Of a DNA stretch of 64,000 nt, positions 1 through 9,920 are shown piece by piece. Within the stretch, counting starts at the first letter, position 1; each line of letters begins with the position of its first letter. This stretch comes from G963665495 sp963665495 (GTDB taxonomy: Bacteria > Desulfobacterota > Desulfovibrionia > Desulfovibrionales > Desulfovibrionaceae). The position numbers and the translations under genes are program-made. A model generated the notes under the pieces. It made no database searches and was not told the DNA's origin. It saw nothing but the letters and a program-made list of their open reading frames with translations. The stretch is from NCBI GenBank assembly GCA_963665495.1, contig OY762289.1, positions 3,038,001 to 3,102,000 on the forward strand. Reading direction: 5' to 3'.

Positions 1-677
1 GGGCCGCAGGAGCCCACCGCCACTTTGCAGCTTTCACAAACCTTGCCGTTTTTTTCCACCACAACAGCCATGTTGATTTTGGCGATATCCGAACCAACCC
101 GTTCCATTTTCTTGAATTCACTGACAGTGTTCGGGCCAGGCACGGGAACGTTCACGCTGTACAGAATCTCCTTGGCCCCGATGGCGGTTTTCCCCGGAGC
201 GAGCAGAAAATCTTTCAGCAGAACCTCGCGATCCCCCTGAGCGCTTTTCAGGGTCAGACTTGCGCCGAGAGCCAGCAGAGCCGGAACGGAATCCGCAGCC
301 GGAGAGGCGGTGCAGATGTTTCCGGCAATGGTCGCCATGTTGAGAATCTGCACCTTTCCAATGGTGGCCACAGCTTCATGCAACACGGAAAGACTCGGAA
401 TATCACAGCAGGCGTCCACGATTTTTCTGAGCTTGGTACTGGCGCCGATGCGCATGACACCCGCATCGAAGGTGATGAAATCCAGTTCCGCAGCCTTCAT
501 GGTGCTGATAACTCTTTTAGGAGCCTTGCGCCCTTCTTTTATCTGCGGAATAACGTCCGTACCACCGGCCATCAGCTGGCTATCCGCACCGGACGTCTCC
601 AGAAGGTCCAGAATCTCCGATACGCTTCCGGGCTGAATGAACTCGAACTCGGTGGTGAGTATTCTTGAATTATGCAT
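1..677 (-). CDS. Xanthine dehydrogenase family FAD-binding subunit (partial, 3' end off the window)
   Basis: The reading frame starts at ATG 677 and stays open to the window edge, giving 225 residues of the N-terminal part of a CoxM/XdhB-type flavoprotein subunit. The FAD-binding motif MAGGTDVIPQ lies near residues 36-45, and the second signature IAGNICTASPAADSVPALL near 117-135 is typical of the family. It passes electrons from the 2Fe-2S subunit to its acceptor. It lies 13 bases downstream of the molybdenum subunit at 691-3039 and belongs to the same enzyme. The 2Fe-2S subunit is not in the window and probably lies beyond the left edge. The substrate cannot be told. Confidence 0.9.
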   Translation of the reverse strand, partial: MHNSRILTTEFEFIQPGSVSEILDLLETSGADSQLMAGGTDVIPQIKEGRKAPKRVISTMKAAELDFITFDAGVMRIGASTKLRKIVDACCDIPSLSVLHEAVATIGKVQILNMATIAGNICTASPAADSVPALLALGASLTLKSAQGDREVLLKDFLLAPGKTAIGAKEILYSVNVPVPGPNTVSEFKKMERVGSDIAKINMAVVVEKNGKVCESCKVAVGSCG

Positions 678-690
678 AATAAAAACCCTA

Positions 691-3039
691 TTAGGAGCTT
701 AAGCTCTTTTCTTCGATGCACTTGAGAACTTTTTCCGGTGTCATGGGCGCGTCTGTGATGCGGATGCCGATGGCATTGTAAACGGCATTGGCCACGGCGC
801 CGGCAGTGGCGTTGTTCGCCGCTTCGCCCACACCCTTGGCTCCAAACGGTCCGCTGGGCTCGTAGGTATCGGCGAAAAAGATCTGCAGGTCGTCGACTTT
901 CGGCATTTCCTTGGAAGTGAACATCTTGTAGTCCATGAAGCCCGAACCGCAGGTCAAATGGCCTGTTTTCTTGTCGTAGTGCGTATCTTCAAGCAGCGCG
1001 AGGGCCACACCACGGCAAAGGCCGCCTTCCAGCTGTCCGGCAGTGAGCTTCGGATTCATCACCGTACCGGCATCCACCGCGGCCACGGCTCTGGTCACAC
1101 GGACCTGGCCGGTCCAGGTATCCACCTCGACCTCGATGTAATTGGTGACAAAACAGGGCGGACAGTTTGTCTGCCGATGGCTGATCACGCCGATGGCCGA
1201 CCCCCAGCCCTTAAACTGGGCCGCATGAGCGGTTTCGGCAACGGTGATGCGTTTATCCGTACCTTCCAGAAAGATAACGCCCTGCCCGGTTTCAGGATCG
1301 GGCTCTATTTTCAGAGCAACCGGATTCACGTCCAGCAGCCTGGAAGCGAAATCAAGGATAATGCCTTTGGCAATGCCTGCAGCCCGCTGCGCGGTTGCTC
1401 CGCCGCAATAGATGCCCCGTGTGGCGTGGGTGCAGACGTCATACCCCGTGCAGGCCGTATTGGAGGGAGAAACCCCCACGTATTCCACCGCAATGCCCAA
1501 TTCTTCGGCAACAATTTTGGCGATGGCGTCCAGGGTGCCGCCTCCGTGATCCATGAGCGCGGTGGAGACATCCGCCGAACCGTCTTCGTTGATTTTCACC
1601 AAGGCCGTGGAATAATCGATGACCTCTCCCGGCTGCGGGGCTCCCGTACCGGAGGTGTGGAATCCGCGCCCGACACCGATACCGCGGCGGAAACGGCCGC
1701 TTTTATCTTCGGGTTTTTTACGGTCGTCCCAGCCGATCTTTTCGCGTCCTTTGACGAGCATCTCTTCGACACCGCAGCTGCGGATGACGGAACGGACAGT
1801 AGGTCCCTGTCCCCAAAAGGTCTGGCCCAGACCTACGTAATTTTTCAGGCGCAATTCCACAGGGTCCATGTCCAGTTTTTCCGCAATGATATCCATCAGG
1901 GATTCAACGGCAAAGGTGACCTGCGGGTTGCCGTAGCCCTGCATCGCGCAGGCGGGCGCCTTGTTGGTGTAAACTCCGGTTCCGTCGAACTTCAGGGCCG
2001 GCATTCTGTATAAAGATACGAACCAGCCGGCCATGCAGCCCATCAACGGAAAAATCTGAATATTGTGCGCCCCCGCATCCACCAGCGTGGTCAAATGCCC
2101 GGCAGTAAGCTTGCCGTCCTTGGTAACGCCGTATTTCAGCGTAATGCGGGAAGGATATTTGCAGTGATCATACATATCCTCTTCTCTGGTCAGCACAAGT
2201 TTCACCGGTTTCCCGGCCTTGCGCGCCAGGGCTACGCAAATGGCGATGGGCGTGTTCATTTGAATGCTGGAGCCGAAGGAACCGCCGATGGTCACCCTGT
2301 GTACGTTGATCTTGCTCAAGGGAAGATCGAAAATCTTTCCGAGCAACATCCGTGTGTTGTGAATGGACTGGGTGGTGGGCCAGACGGTGATGCCGCCGTC
2401 AGCTTCGGGCTTGCAGACCACGCCTTTGGTTTCCATCTGTCCGTGATAAACCCGGCCGGTGGAAAAGGTTTCCTCTACAATCAGATCGGCTTTGGCAAAC
2501 CCTTCTTCCAGGTCGCCTTCCTCGATGACTCTCTGACATGCGATGTTCTTCTCAACCTTCAGGACCTTTTCGCCCAGCAGGACCTCATCGTACAAGGAAG
2601 GAGCACCCTCTGCCATAGTTTCCACCGGGTCAAAAACAGCAGGAAGCACCTCGTATTCCACTTTGACGCTGGCAAGCGCTTTTTCGGCCAGGGCTTCCGT
2701 GGGGGCGGCCACCGCCATGACGCCTTCACCAACGTGGCGGATGGTCTGGGGCAGAACTGTTCTGTCCCGATAGGTCTTTTCAGGCACGCTTACCTGGCGT
2801 TCGTTGTAAACAATCTTAGGAACGTCTTCGTAGGTAAGACAGACAGCGCCCATGGCTTCTGCTGCTGCAGTATCAACAGATAGAATTTTCGCGTGAGGAT
2901 AAGGCGAACGCAACACTCTGGCATAAAGCATCCCCGGCAAAGAGACATCCGAGGTGAATATCTCTGTTCCGGTTACTTTGGCCTCGCCATCCTTCTTGTG
3001 TATATCCCGGCCAACACTGAAAAACTTTTTTTCAGACAT
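691..3039 (-). CDS. Xanthine dehydrogenase family molybdenum-binding subunit (782 aa)
   Basis: This is the large catalytic subunit of a molybdenum hydroxylase that inserts water-derived oxygen into an N-heterocycle or aldehyde. The N-terminal part has the a/b hammerhead fold (around residues 15-125), then the molybdopterin-binding domain with GGSFGSS and the QGYGNPQ loop. The C-terminal GPFGAKGVGE supplies the catalytic glutamate at about residue 739. Length is normal for split (non-fused) subunits. The FAD subunit follows 13 bases downstream. yqeB lies three genes upstream in the same direction, so this may be a selenium-dependent hydroxylase acting on a purine or related ring. That substrate is inferred from context only. 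Confidence 0.92.
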   Translation of the reverse strand: MSEKKFFSVGRDIHKKDGEAKVTGTEIFTSDVSLPGMLYARVLRSPYPHAKILSVDTAAAEAMGAVCLTYEDVPKIVYNERQVSVPEKTYRDRTVLPQTIRHVGEGVMAVAAPTEALAEKALASVKVEYEVLPAVFDPVETMAEGAPSLYDEVLLGEKVLKVEKNIACQRVIEEGDLEEGFAKADLIVEETFSTGRVYHGQMETKGVVCKPEADGGITVWPTTQSIHNTRMLLGKIFDLPLSKINVHRVTIGGSFGSSIQMNTPIAICVALARKAGKPVKLVLTREEDMYDHCKYPSRITLKYGVTKDGKLTAGHLTTLVDAGAHNIQIFPLMGCMAGWFVSLYRMPALKFDGTGVYTNKAPACAMQGYGNPQVTFAVESLMDIIAEKLDMDPVELRLKNYVGLGQTFWGQGPTVRSVIRSCGVEEMLVKGREKIGWDDRKKPEDKSGRFRRGIGVGRGFHTSGTGAPQPGEVIDYSTALVKINEDGSADVSTALMDHGGGTLDAIAKIVAEELGIAVEYVGVSPSNTACTGYDVCTHATRGIYCGGATAQRAAGIAKGIILDFASRLLDVNPVALKIEPDPETGQGVIFLEGTDKRITVAETAHAAQFKGWGSAIGVISHRQTNCPPCFVTNYIEVEVDTWTGQVRVTRAVAAVDAGTVMNPKLTAGQLEGGLCRGVALALLEDTHYDKKTGHLTCGSGFMDYKMFTSKEMPKVDDLQIFFADTYEPSGPFGAKGVGEAANNATAGAVANAVYNAIGIRITDAPMTPEKVLKCIEEKSLSS

Positions 3040-3082
3040 AATTGCTCCAATTAAATCTATCTCTCAATAACTCCTGACGATC

Positions 3083-3652
3083 CTACCAGACAGGAGGTGA
3101 AAAAACGAAAAACAATTCGGCAGGCTGATCAGTGATATTTCTCCACTGGTGCGGCAAGTCGCCTTCAAAATATAAAGTGTCGCCTTCATGCAGGATGATC
3201 TTTTCGCCATCCACAACGAACTCCATCGAACCTTTGACAACCAGAACAAATTCCTCACTTCCAGGCGCATGCTGCAGTTGGTCATCAATGCTGGAGGTTC
3301 CGCCGGGTTCAACAATGGTCAGCAGAGGCTGCATTTTTTTCTGCGATACCGCCGCCGTCAAAGGCTGCGAACGTATCAGTCCCGTAGGATATTGCAGGGT
3401 TTGCCTTTTATCCTTCGGAAGATGCCAGCTTGATTTACTGACTCCGTTGTTTTCCTTTAACAATGTCGCCACGCTGATCCCCAGCTTGCCCGCGAGTTTG
3501 CCCAGCACGGCAAGCGAAGGCGAGGAAAGACCGTTTTCTATCTGCGAAAGATAGGATTTTGAATACCCGGCCGCGGTGGCCAACGCTTCCAGCGTCATTC
3601 CTTTTGCTTTTCTATATTTCTTCAGCTGCTGCCCAATCTGCTTCTCATCCAT
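3083..3652 (-). CDS. XRE-family regulator with C-terminal cupin domain (copy 1)
   Basis: The protein has 189 aa. Residues 5-65 form a lambda-repressor-like helix-turn-helix (recognition region GYSKSYLSQIENG), and residues 105-185 form a cupin barrel, which in this family usually senses a small ligand. The ATG at 3652 is preferred over a GTG four codons upstream. It is a clear paralogue of the regulator at 28265-28873: both carry SKSYxSQxEN, LTIxEPGG, GSxEF and PxVW endings. It sits between yqeB and the molybdenum subunit, so it probably controls this catabolic cluster. The 17-bp palindromes near 11.4, 11.7, 16.7 and 17.0-17.3 kb are candidate operators. Confidence 0.9.
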   Translation of the reverse strand: MDEKQIGQQLKKYRKAKGMTLEALATAAGYSKSYLSQIENGLSSPSLAVLGKLAGKLGISVATLLKENNGVSKSSWHLPKDKRQTLQYPTGLIRSQPLTAAVSQKKMQPLLTIVEPGGTSSIDDQLQHAPGSEEFVLVVKGSMEFVVDGEKIILHEGDTLYFEGDLPHQWRNITDQPAELFFVFSPPVW

Positions 3653-3665
3653 GTCTACTTGCACC

Positions 3666-4463
3666 CTATGTATTGTATCTGGTCATCAGAGCCTCTAATA
3701 CTGCTCCTCCAAGGCCAAGACTTTTATCCGATACGAGTGAATTATCGACGTTCGGTCTCGGCTCAATATCTCCAACCTTCATTCCTTTTAATACAGGCGC
3801 GCCGTCGCGGATCAAACCGCGCAAAATGCCGTTGATCGACACGGTCACCGGCTTACCTGCTACCATAGCAATTGTTTCCCCGGCCACGACTTGATCTTCT
3901 AATTGTTTTTGAGCTATGAATATTCCCTTTTCCGGCGAACGAACAACCCTTTCTATATCGTAGCCCATTACTTTTCCGGGAACTCCTGTATTTTTTTCCG
4001 CATAACCGGCATACAGCACCCGCCCGCAACTGGGACCGCGGTTGGTTTCGACAACCGCATGCGCATCCTTTCCTGCTTCAAAGCCAGGCCCCAGAGCGAT
4101 GACGAATTCCGCTTCCTCTTTCCGGGTTCCCAAATTCCTTTTCGCGATAATCGCATCAATCACGACCTGCGGGTGTCTGCGTTTGATTGTTTCCCAGTCA
4201 GGATCCACAACCACAGGCAGCCGGCCCTGATGCAGAGCCGAATCTATTGCCGTATCATTCTCGGCAAGAACGCTCTCCACGCCATCAACAGTCATCTTGC
4301 CGTCATAAACAGCTTCACAAAAACAGACTCTGCGCCGTACAGCCAGGGGATTTTTCGTCTCGAGCATGATGATATTACGAAATCCCGAACGATGAAGTCG
4401 CCAGGCAATTCCAGAGGCCATTTCTCCGGCCCCCTTGATGAGTATCGATAAATTTCTCAACAT
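3666..4463 (-). CDS. yqeB: YqeB, selenium-dependent molybdenum hydroxylase maturation protein
   Basis: The 265-aa protein begins with a Rossmann-like ILIKGAGEMASGIAWRL stretch and carries NRGPSCGRVLYAG and SINGILRGLIRDG, which are characteristic of the EF2563/YqeB family. Family members occur with YqeC and SelD in bacteria that make selenium-dependent molybdenum hydroxylases and are thought to help place labile selenium at the Mo cofactor; the exact chemistry is unsettled. The gene lies between an amidohydrolase and an XRE-cupin regulator in the hydroxylase operon. The partner yqeC is 14 kb away at 18540-19265. No strong ribosome site precedes this start. Confidence 0.9.
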   Translation of the reverse strand: MLRNLSILIKGAGEMASGIAWRLHRSGFRNIIMLETKNPLAVRRRVCFCEAVYDGKMTVDGVESVLAENDTAIDSALHQGRLPVVVDPDWETIKRRHPQVVIDAIIAKRNLGTRKEEAEFVIALGPGFEAGKDAHAVVETNRGPSCGRVLYAGYAEKNTGVPGKVMGYDIERVVRSPEKGIFIAQKQLEDQVVAGETIAMVAGKPVTVSINGILRGLIRDGAPVLKGMKVGDIEPRPNVDNSLVSDKSLGLGGAVLEALMTRYNT

Positions 4464-4685
4464 TGTTTCTTACCATCCCACGTACTCCGGAGAAAAAACA
4501 TGCGCTGCGTCGCTCATGCAAATCCCGTTATTCCGGCGTACGAAATGCTTCCGGCAATCTGTCCGTGCAGCAATAAGGCTTGGCTGCATGGGGTTGTCTT
4601 TTGATTGATAAAAAATAACTTCCGTCATTCTTTGATTTTTCACGCCTATCATCAGGAAGTTAAAGCCTGCCTCATCTGTCGCCGG

Positions 4686-6098
4686 CTAGCGCAGCCTGCA
4701 GAACGGCGTTTCCGAGCTGTCCACAACCAGGGCGTTCAGTCCGTGCGCCTCCACGGCTTCCTTACCTGCAGGGCTCGTGATCATGGTCGTACCCGTTCCA
4801 AAGACCCTGCCGCGATGCATGACGCTCTTGCCGCCGCTGAAAGTCATCACCGGCTTCAGGCTTTCCAGATCCACCACGGTGATGTCCGCATCCGCTCCCA
4901 CGCCCAGGTGGCCCTTGTTACGCAGTCCGAGGATCTGCGCCGGGTTGTAGCTGGCTTTCAGAGCGAATTCGTCCATGGTCATGGCTTCCAGGCGCACCAG
5001 AGCCAGCCCTTTTTCCACCGTGACGTTGCGGGGAATGCCGCCGCCGTCCGTGGAGATGCAGTCCACCACAAAGGTATCGTCGTCGCGCAGGGCCGTAGCC
5101 AGGCGCAGTCTCGGGATTTTTGGATTGACGGCAAAGCTGATGGTGACGTCGGTGTTCTTGCTCCGCCAGTACTCCACGGCCTTTTGACCGCTGCTCAGAA
5201 CCACCACGCCGCCGACTTCCTCATTGAGCTGGGCCCACCCTTCGCGAATGGCCTTTTCCAGCCCTTCTTCAGTGGGCTCATAATTTCTGGCTTCCAGGCA
5301 CATTACCGTTACCTGGCTTTGCGGTACGCCGTTTTTGCATTCGCCGCTGGTTCCGTTGACCGGAGAAAGATAACTTTCGCATACGATATTCGGGTTGGCC
5401 TTGAGCGCGACGATGGCCTCTTCGGCTTCCGCATGGCAGTCATTGACCCGGCCGCGGCAGTAGCTGTTGATGTGGGCCAGGTGCACGTTGCGGTTGTCGA
5501 TCAGCTCGATGGCCTCGCGGAAGCCTTCGATGTTCGAACGTGTGGCGGTGGAGCCCGCATGAAAAGCCAGATAGGCGCCGTTGCTCACGGCCACGTCGAT
5601 GGTCGCGGCGGTGGCTTCGGGAGTCAGCGGATAGTGGCCGCCGAGAATCTTGAAGCCGATGGCCCCTTCCTTGAGATTTTTGGCCAGCAGGGCTTCCAGT
5701 TCGGACTTGCCCGGATTGTTGTTCTCAACGGTGTCGCCGGGGCGCACATAGTTGATGCAAGCAATATTCAAACCGCAGCCGTACTCAGCCGCTATCTTCA
5801 GCACGCTGTCGATGGGGCCGGACATATCCAGCGCCGTGGTGACGCCGGCCAGAGCCATCATTTTATGAGCGAAGCGTCCGCCCAGCCAGGCGGAAGCGTG
5901 CATATGCAGATCCACGACTCCGGGCAAAACATGATATCCGGAAACATCCACCGCATCTCTGGAGAGCTGCGCATTGATGACCGGTGCGACCTCAACTACT
6001 TTGCCATCGCGTATGGCCACATCAAAACGACCGGAGACCTTGTTGGCAGGATCATTTACCGTGCCGTTTTGCAAAACCAAATCATATAAATAACTCAT
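4686..6098 (-). CDS. Amidohydrolase (metal-dependent, dihydroorotase/D-aminoacylase superfamily)
   Basis: The 470-aa enzyme has the binuclear-metal layout of the amidohydrolase superfamily: HMH at residues 65-67, a lysine likely to be carboxylated (K150 in AIGFKILGG), H180 (AFHAGS), H206/H209 (VHLAHIN) and D351 (CISTDGGG). It should hydrolyse a C-N bond of a cyclic or acyl amide. The start at 6098 is chosen because AAGGA stands six bases before it, whereas an ATG at 6104 abuts that site. It is 42 bases downstream of the hydantoinase-like gene and probably acts next in the same pathway. The substrate is unknown. Confidence 0.85.
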   Translation of the reverse strand: MSYLYDLVLQNGTVNDPANKVSGRFDVAIRDGKVVEVAPVINAQLSRDAVDVSGYHVLPGVVDLHMHASAWLGGRFAHKMMALAGVTTALDMSGPIDSVLKIAAEYGCGLNIACINYVRPGDTVENNNPGKSELEALLAKNLKEGAIGFKILGGHYPLTPEATAATIDVAVSNGAYLAFHAGSTATRSNIEGFREAIELIDNRNVHLAHINSYCRGRVNDCHAEAEEAIVALKANPNIVCESYLSPVNGTSGECKNGVPQSQVTVMCLEARNYEPTEEGLEKAIREGWAQLNEEVGGVVVLSSGQKAVEYWRSKNTDVTISFAVNPKIPRLRLATALRDDDTFVVDCISTDGGGIPRNVTVEKGLALVRLEAMTMDEFALKASYNPAQILGLRNKGHLGVGADADITVVDLESLKPVMTFSGGKSVMHRGRVFGTGTTMITSPAGKEAVEAHGLNALVVDSSETPFCRLR

Positions 6099-6140
6099 CG
6101 TCATTCCTTAAGAATAAAAACACAGAAAATATTGTAGGTA

Positions 6141-7532
6141 CTATTTGGCGTTTTCCGCCGCGTATGTGCAGGCAACGAACTCGCCGCCACCGGCCTTGCC
6201 GGTGACAACGCCCCTGGAGGCAATGCTTTGTCCGCGCAGCAGAACCAGTTCCGGCGGCGCGACCACGCTCATGCCCTCGTACAGGCTGTAATCGATTTTC
6301 AACTCCGGATGGGTCGCCTCAAGCACACGCTCGGTGGTCAGGTCGAAAATGGCGATATCGGCGTCCGAGCCTGGGGCAATGGCCCCTTTTTGCGGATACA
6401 TGCCGAAAATCTTTGCAGGCCGTTCGCACAAGCGTTCCACCAGACTGATCAGGGTCAGACGTCCGGCCAGCACCCCCTCTTTAAGCATCAGAGGAACCAT
6501 GCATTCCATGCCGGGAATACCGTTGGGCGCGTTGAAAACCTTGTCCCACTGGGGCAACTTTTTCGAAGAGTGACTGGCGGCGTGATCCGAAGCCACAACG
6601 TCTATCAGCCCTTCGGCAACCGCCTGCCACAAGGCCTGCTGGTCGGCGTTTTTACGCAATGGCGGGGACATCTTGGCGATGCTTCCCATCTCTTCAAAGG
6701 CCGAATCGTTGCGCAGCAGATAATGCGGGCAGGTTTCCGTATAAAATTTCTGGCCGCCCCACTGTTTGAACATCCGCACCACGTCAAGGGCCTTGGCGGT
6801 GCTCAAATGCGGCAGGTAAACGTCGCAACCGGCCGTACGGGCCAAGCTCAGGAACCGGAAGACAGCTTCGCCTTCACTCAGTTCCGGATGCGATGCGGCA
6901 TAATATTTGGGATGTTCGGCGCCCTGCCCTTTGAACAATTCTTCCATGTAATCAATAAGCGCGCCGTTTTCCGCATGGGCTGCAAGCAGGCCGTTGTTGT
7001 CGGCCACAACTTTCATGATTTTCAGCAGCTGCTCGTCTTCCAGCATCATGCCGCGTTTGCGGTAGGCCATGAACACCTTAAAGGAAGCGATTCCCAGCGC
7101 AATCATCGCCGGGATGGACTGTTCGCATCCGGCCACATCATCAGCAAGCAAGGTGCAATGCAGGCTGAAGTCCACCGTGCTCGTATCTTCGCCTTCCTGG
7201 ATGAATCCTTTCATGGCTTCGTCCAGAGGCTTGTCTACGCCCCAGGCTTTTACGGAGCCCACGTAGGGAACCAAAGTGGTGATGCCTTCGGCTGCGGCAG
7301 CTCTGGAGAGCGTGTCGATTCTGTCGATGTACACCGAATGCAGATGCGCATCGATGATACCGGGGAGCACGAATTTCCCTTCCGCCTGAATGATCTCGTC
7401 CGCCTCGAAGGCTTCGGTCGGAGGCAGCACGCCTGAAATCTTAGTGCCCGAGATCAGGACCGTGGCGGGTTTCATTTCCCCGCCGGTGACCACCAGTCCG
7501 CCGCAAATGGCTTTATCCGCCTGGTTAGACAT
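6141..7532 (-). CDS. Hydantoinase/dihydropyrimidinase/allantoinase-like amidohydrolase
   Basis: This cyclic amidase has 463 aa from ATG 7532, which follows a good ribosome site (GGTGGAG); an upstream in-frame extension looks untranslated. Every metal-site residue is in place: H63 and H65 (DAHLH), carboxylated-lysine candidate K152 (SFKVFMAYR), H186 (AAHAENG), H242 (YLPHLST) and D316 (VVASDHAASH). Such enzymes open hydantoin, dihydropyrimidine or allantoin rings. It lies directly downstream of the Mo hydroxylase subunits, so ring hydroxylation followed by ring opening is the likely order. The particular ring cannot be read from sequence alone. Confidence 0.9.
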   Translation of the reverse strand: MSNQADKAICGGLVVTGGEMKPATVLISGTKISGVLPPTEAFEADEIIQAEGKFVLPGIIDAHLHSVYIDRIDTLSRAAAAEGITTLVPYVGSVKAWGVDKPLDEAMKGFIQEGEDTSTVDFSLHCTLLADDVAGCEQSIPAMIALGIASFKVFMAYRKRGMMLEDEQLLKIMKVVADNNGLLAAHAENGALIDYMEELFKGQGAEHPKYYAASHPELSEGEAVFRFLSLARTAGCDVYLPHLSTAKALDVVRMFKQWGGQKFYTETCPHYLLRNDSAFEEMGSIAKMSPPLRKNADQQALWQAVAEGLIDVVASDHAASHSSKKLPQWDKVFNAPNGIPGMECMVPLMLKEGVLAGRLTLISLVERLCERPAKIFGMYPQKGAIAPGSDADIAIFDLTTERVLEATHPELKIDYSLYEGMSVVAPPELVLLRGQSIASRGVVTGKAGGGEFVACTYAAENAK

Positions 7533-7614
7533 TGAAAGACTCCACCTCTGTTGAATATCTGAAAAACAAGTTGCCGCCGGGATGAAAAACACCCAGCGGC
7601 AACTTCGAAGCTGG

Positions 7615-9909
7615 TTATTTTTCCATCAAAGTCTTGAGAATCCTTTCCGGATTCACGGGCAGATCGGTAATGGGCTTGCCGATGGCGTCACAGACGGCAT
7701 TGGCAAAAGCCGGCGCCGACGGCACGCTGGAAGGTTCGCCCAGGCCTTTGGCGCCAAAGGGGCCGATGCCGCCGCCGGACTCGATCATGTGCACCTGAAT
7801 GTCCGGACAATCAATGCTCGTGGGAATCAGGTAGGTGGCCAGGTTCGGGTTCAGGGTCTTGCCATGATCGTACTGAATGCCCTCCATCATGCCGTATCCG
7901 AGTCCGTACATGGATCCGCCCTCGATCTGACCTTCCGCGCTCAGCTTATTCACGGCCTGGCCGGCATCGAAACAGGCCACGTATTTAAGCAGTTTGGCAT
8001 GGCCGGTATCCGTATCAACGGCCACTTCCACCGCGTGGGTGCCGTAGGTGAAATCCGCGAACACCTGGCCCTGGCCAGTGCTGAGGTTCATGAACTCGCG
8101 GGCGGGCGCGTTGAACTGCGCCAGGTTGGAGAGTTCCACGCCATCGGATGCGCAGATAGCGACCAACTTTGCGATGGGCATGTTTTTGCCGGGATCCGAC
8201 TCAACGATAAGCTGACGATCGCTCAAATCCAGCTCTTCCACCGGCACGTCCAGATGTTTGGCTGCCGTGTTGAGCATATTGTCGCGAATGGTCTTGGCAG
8301 CTTTCAATGTGGCGTTGCCCGACATGTAGAGCATCCTGGTGGCTGTAGACGTACCCGCCAAAGGCGTCAGAGCGGTGTCTCCGTAGTAGACGGCGACATC
8401 GTCCATTTCCACGCCGAGCACCTCGGCCGCGATGGATACCAGGGACGAACTCTGGCCGCAGCCGATATCCTGAACGCCGCAGCGGACAATGACCGAACCG
8501 TCGAGTTCGATGGAAACATAGGATTTGGAACTGTCGTGCAGGTAGACCATACGTCCGTAACTGAGCATTCCGGAAGCAAAGCCCTGGCCGATGAGGATGT
8601 TGGGCTTGTCGGAAACCGTTTTTTCACCCAGCATTTCCACGGCTTTGATGGCAGTGGCTTCGGTCTCAACGGCGTGGTCAAGCACGCGTCCGGTGGGCAG
8701 CGCATCCCCTTCGTGCAGATAATTTTTACGACGGAGTTCCAGGCGGTCCATGTTCAGGGCTTTTGCCACTTCATCCAGCTGCCGCTCATAGCAGAAACAG
8801 ACCTGCACGCCGCCGAAGCCGCGGTTGGCGCTGGCAAAAGTGTTGTTGGTCATGGCAGTCCTGGAGTCAATCTTGACGTTTTCGCACTTGTACGGACCAA
8901 TGGCCTTGACCGTCGAATAGAGCAGAATCCAGGGGCTGAGGTAGACATACGCGCCGGCATCAGAAATCATTTCTGCCAGCTGGGCGACAATGGTGCCGTC
9001 TTTTTTGGCGCCGGTCTTGTAATGCAGCGTATAGGCATGCCGCTTGCCGTGGCAGACAATGGACTCTTCTCTTGTCCAGGTCATGGTGCAGGGTTTTCCG
9101 GTCTTGAAAACCGCCAGAGCAAGATAGCTCTCCACGGTGATGTCTTCCTTGCCGCCGAATCCGCCCCCGACCATGGGTGCGATAACCCGGACCTTGTTCT
9201 GAGGCAGGCCGAGCACTTCGGCAATGCCGCGGAAGTGTTCGATTACCTGGGTTGAAACGCGGAGTGTGAGAACACCGTCGTCAGCCATCCAGGCGGTGCC
9301 GGTTTCGGGTTCCAGATAGATGTGATCCACCTGGGGAGTCGTGTAGGTATTTTCAATGATTACATCGGCTTCTTCGAATCCCTTTTCAATGTCGCCTTTG
9401 TTGACCTTGTACTGGCACACCAGGTTGGAGTCATCTTCGCCGACCATATAGGCGCCGGGCTTCAGAGCTTCTTCCGGATCAAAAACACCTTCCAGAGGTT
9501 CGTAATCAACCTTGATGAGCTTCAGGGCCTCGTCGCAAATCTCTGGGGTTTCCGCCACCACCAGGGCCACGGCTTCCCCGAGGAACCGGACTTTTTTCTC
9601 CGCCAGTACGCGGTAAAGGCCTTCAAAGCCACCCACCGTATGCGTCTGTCCGAACTTGGTGACGGTCTCGTTGTGAGGTACGTCCTTTGCAGTCAGCACG
9701 CATTCCACGCCTTCAAGAGCCTCGGCCTTGCTGTAGTCGATGGAAAGCAGTTTGGCGGCAGGATACGCGCTGCGCAGCGCTTTGACATGAAGCATACCCG
9801 GAATTTCGAAATCCCCTGCGTATTTGGTGGTGCCGCACACTTTTTCCCAGGCGTCATGACGGGGCATGGGCTTACCGATGATGCGATATTTTGAATCTTT
9901 GAATGACAT
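7615..9909 (-). CDS. Xanthine dehydrogenase family molybdenum-binding subunit (764 aa)
   Basis: This is the catalytic subunit of the second XDH-type hydroxylase. The start at 9909 (MSFKDSKYRIIG) follows AAGGGGAGTGG; a longer frame upstream overlaps the 2Fe-2S gene and is rejected. It has the hammerhead domain, the Mo-site loop MVGGGFGGKED, and GPFGAKGLGE with the catalytic glutamate near residue 725. It is transcribed as FAD subunit, 2Fe-2S subunit, Mo subunit with spacings of about 11-12 bases, then hydantoinase, amidohydrolase and yqeB. A selenium-dependent purine-type hydroxylase is the best guess. Nicotinate- or other heterocycle-specific activity cannot be excluded. Confidence 0.92.
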   Translation of the reverse strand: MSFKDSKYRIIGKPMPRHDAWEKVCGTTKYAGDFEIPGMLHVKALRSAYPAAKLLSIDYSKAEALEGVECVLTAKDVPHNETVTKFGQTHTVGGFEGLYRVLAEKKVRFLGEAVALVVAETPEICDEALKLIKVDYEPLEGVFDPEEALKPGAYMVGEDDSNLVCQYKVNKGDIEKGFEEADVIIENTYTTPQVDHIYLEPETGTAWMADDGVLTLRVSTQVIEHFRGIAEVLGLPQNKVRVIAPMVGGGFGGKEDITVESYLALAVFKTGKPCTMTWTREESIVCHGKRHAYTLHYKTGAKKDGTIVAQLAEMISDAGAYVYLSPWILLYSTVKAIGPYKCENVKIDSRTAMTNNTFASANRGFGGVQVCFCYERQLDEVAKALNMDRLELRRKNYLHEGDALPTGRVLDHAVETEATAIKAVEMLGEKTVSDKPNILIGQGFASGMLSYGRMVYLHDSSKSYVSIELDGSVIVRCGVQDIGCGQSSSLVSIAAEVLGVEMDDVAVYYGDTALTPLAGTSTATRMLYMSGNATLKAAKTIRDNMLNTAAKHLDVPVEELDLSDRQLIVESDPGKNMPIAKLVAICASDGVELSNLAQFNAPAREFMNLSTGQGQVFADFTYGTHAVEVAVDTDTGHAKLLKYVACFDAGQAVNKLSAEGQIEGGSMYGLGYGMMEGIQYDHGKTLNPNLATYLIPTSIDCPDIQVHMIESGGGIGPFGAKGLGEPSSVPSAPAFANAVCDAIGKPITDLPVNPERILKTLMEK

Positions 9910-9920
9910 GACCACTCCCC

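Noticed and set aside
4470..4652. Minus-strand 60-codon frame before yqeB.
   Set aside because: No ribosome site and no recognisable features; it lies in a 222-base spacer.
6141..7592. Longer form of the hydantoinase-like protein starting at 7592.
   Set aside because: The extra 20 residues have no similarity to the family and the ribosome site lies just before 7532.
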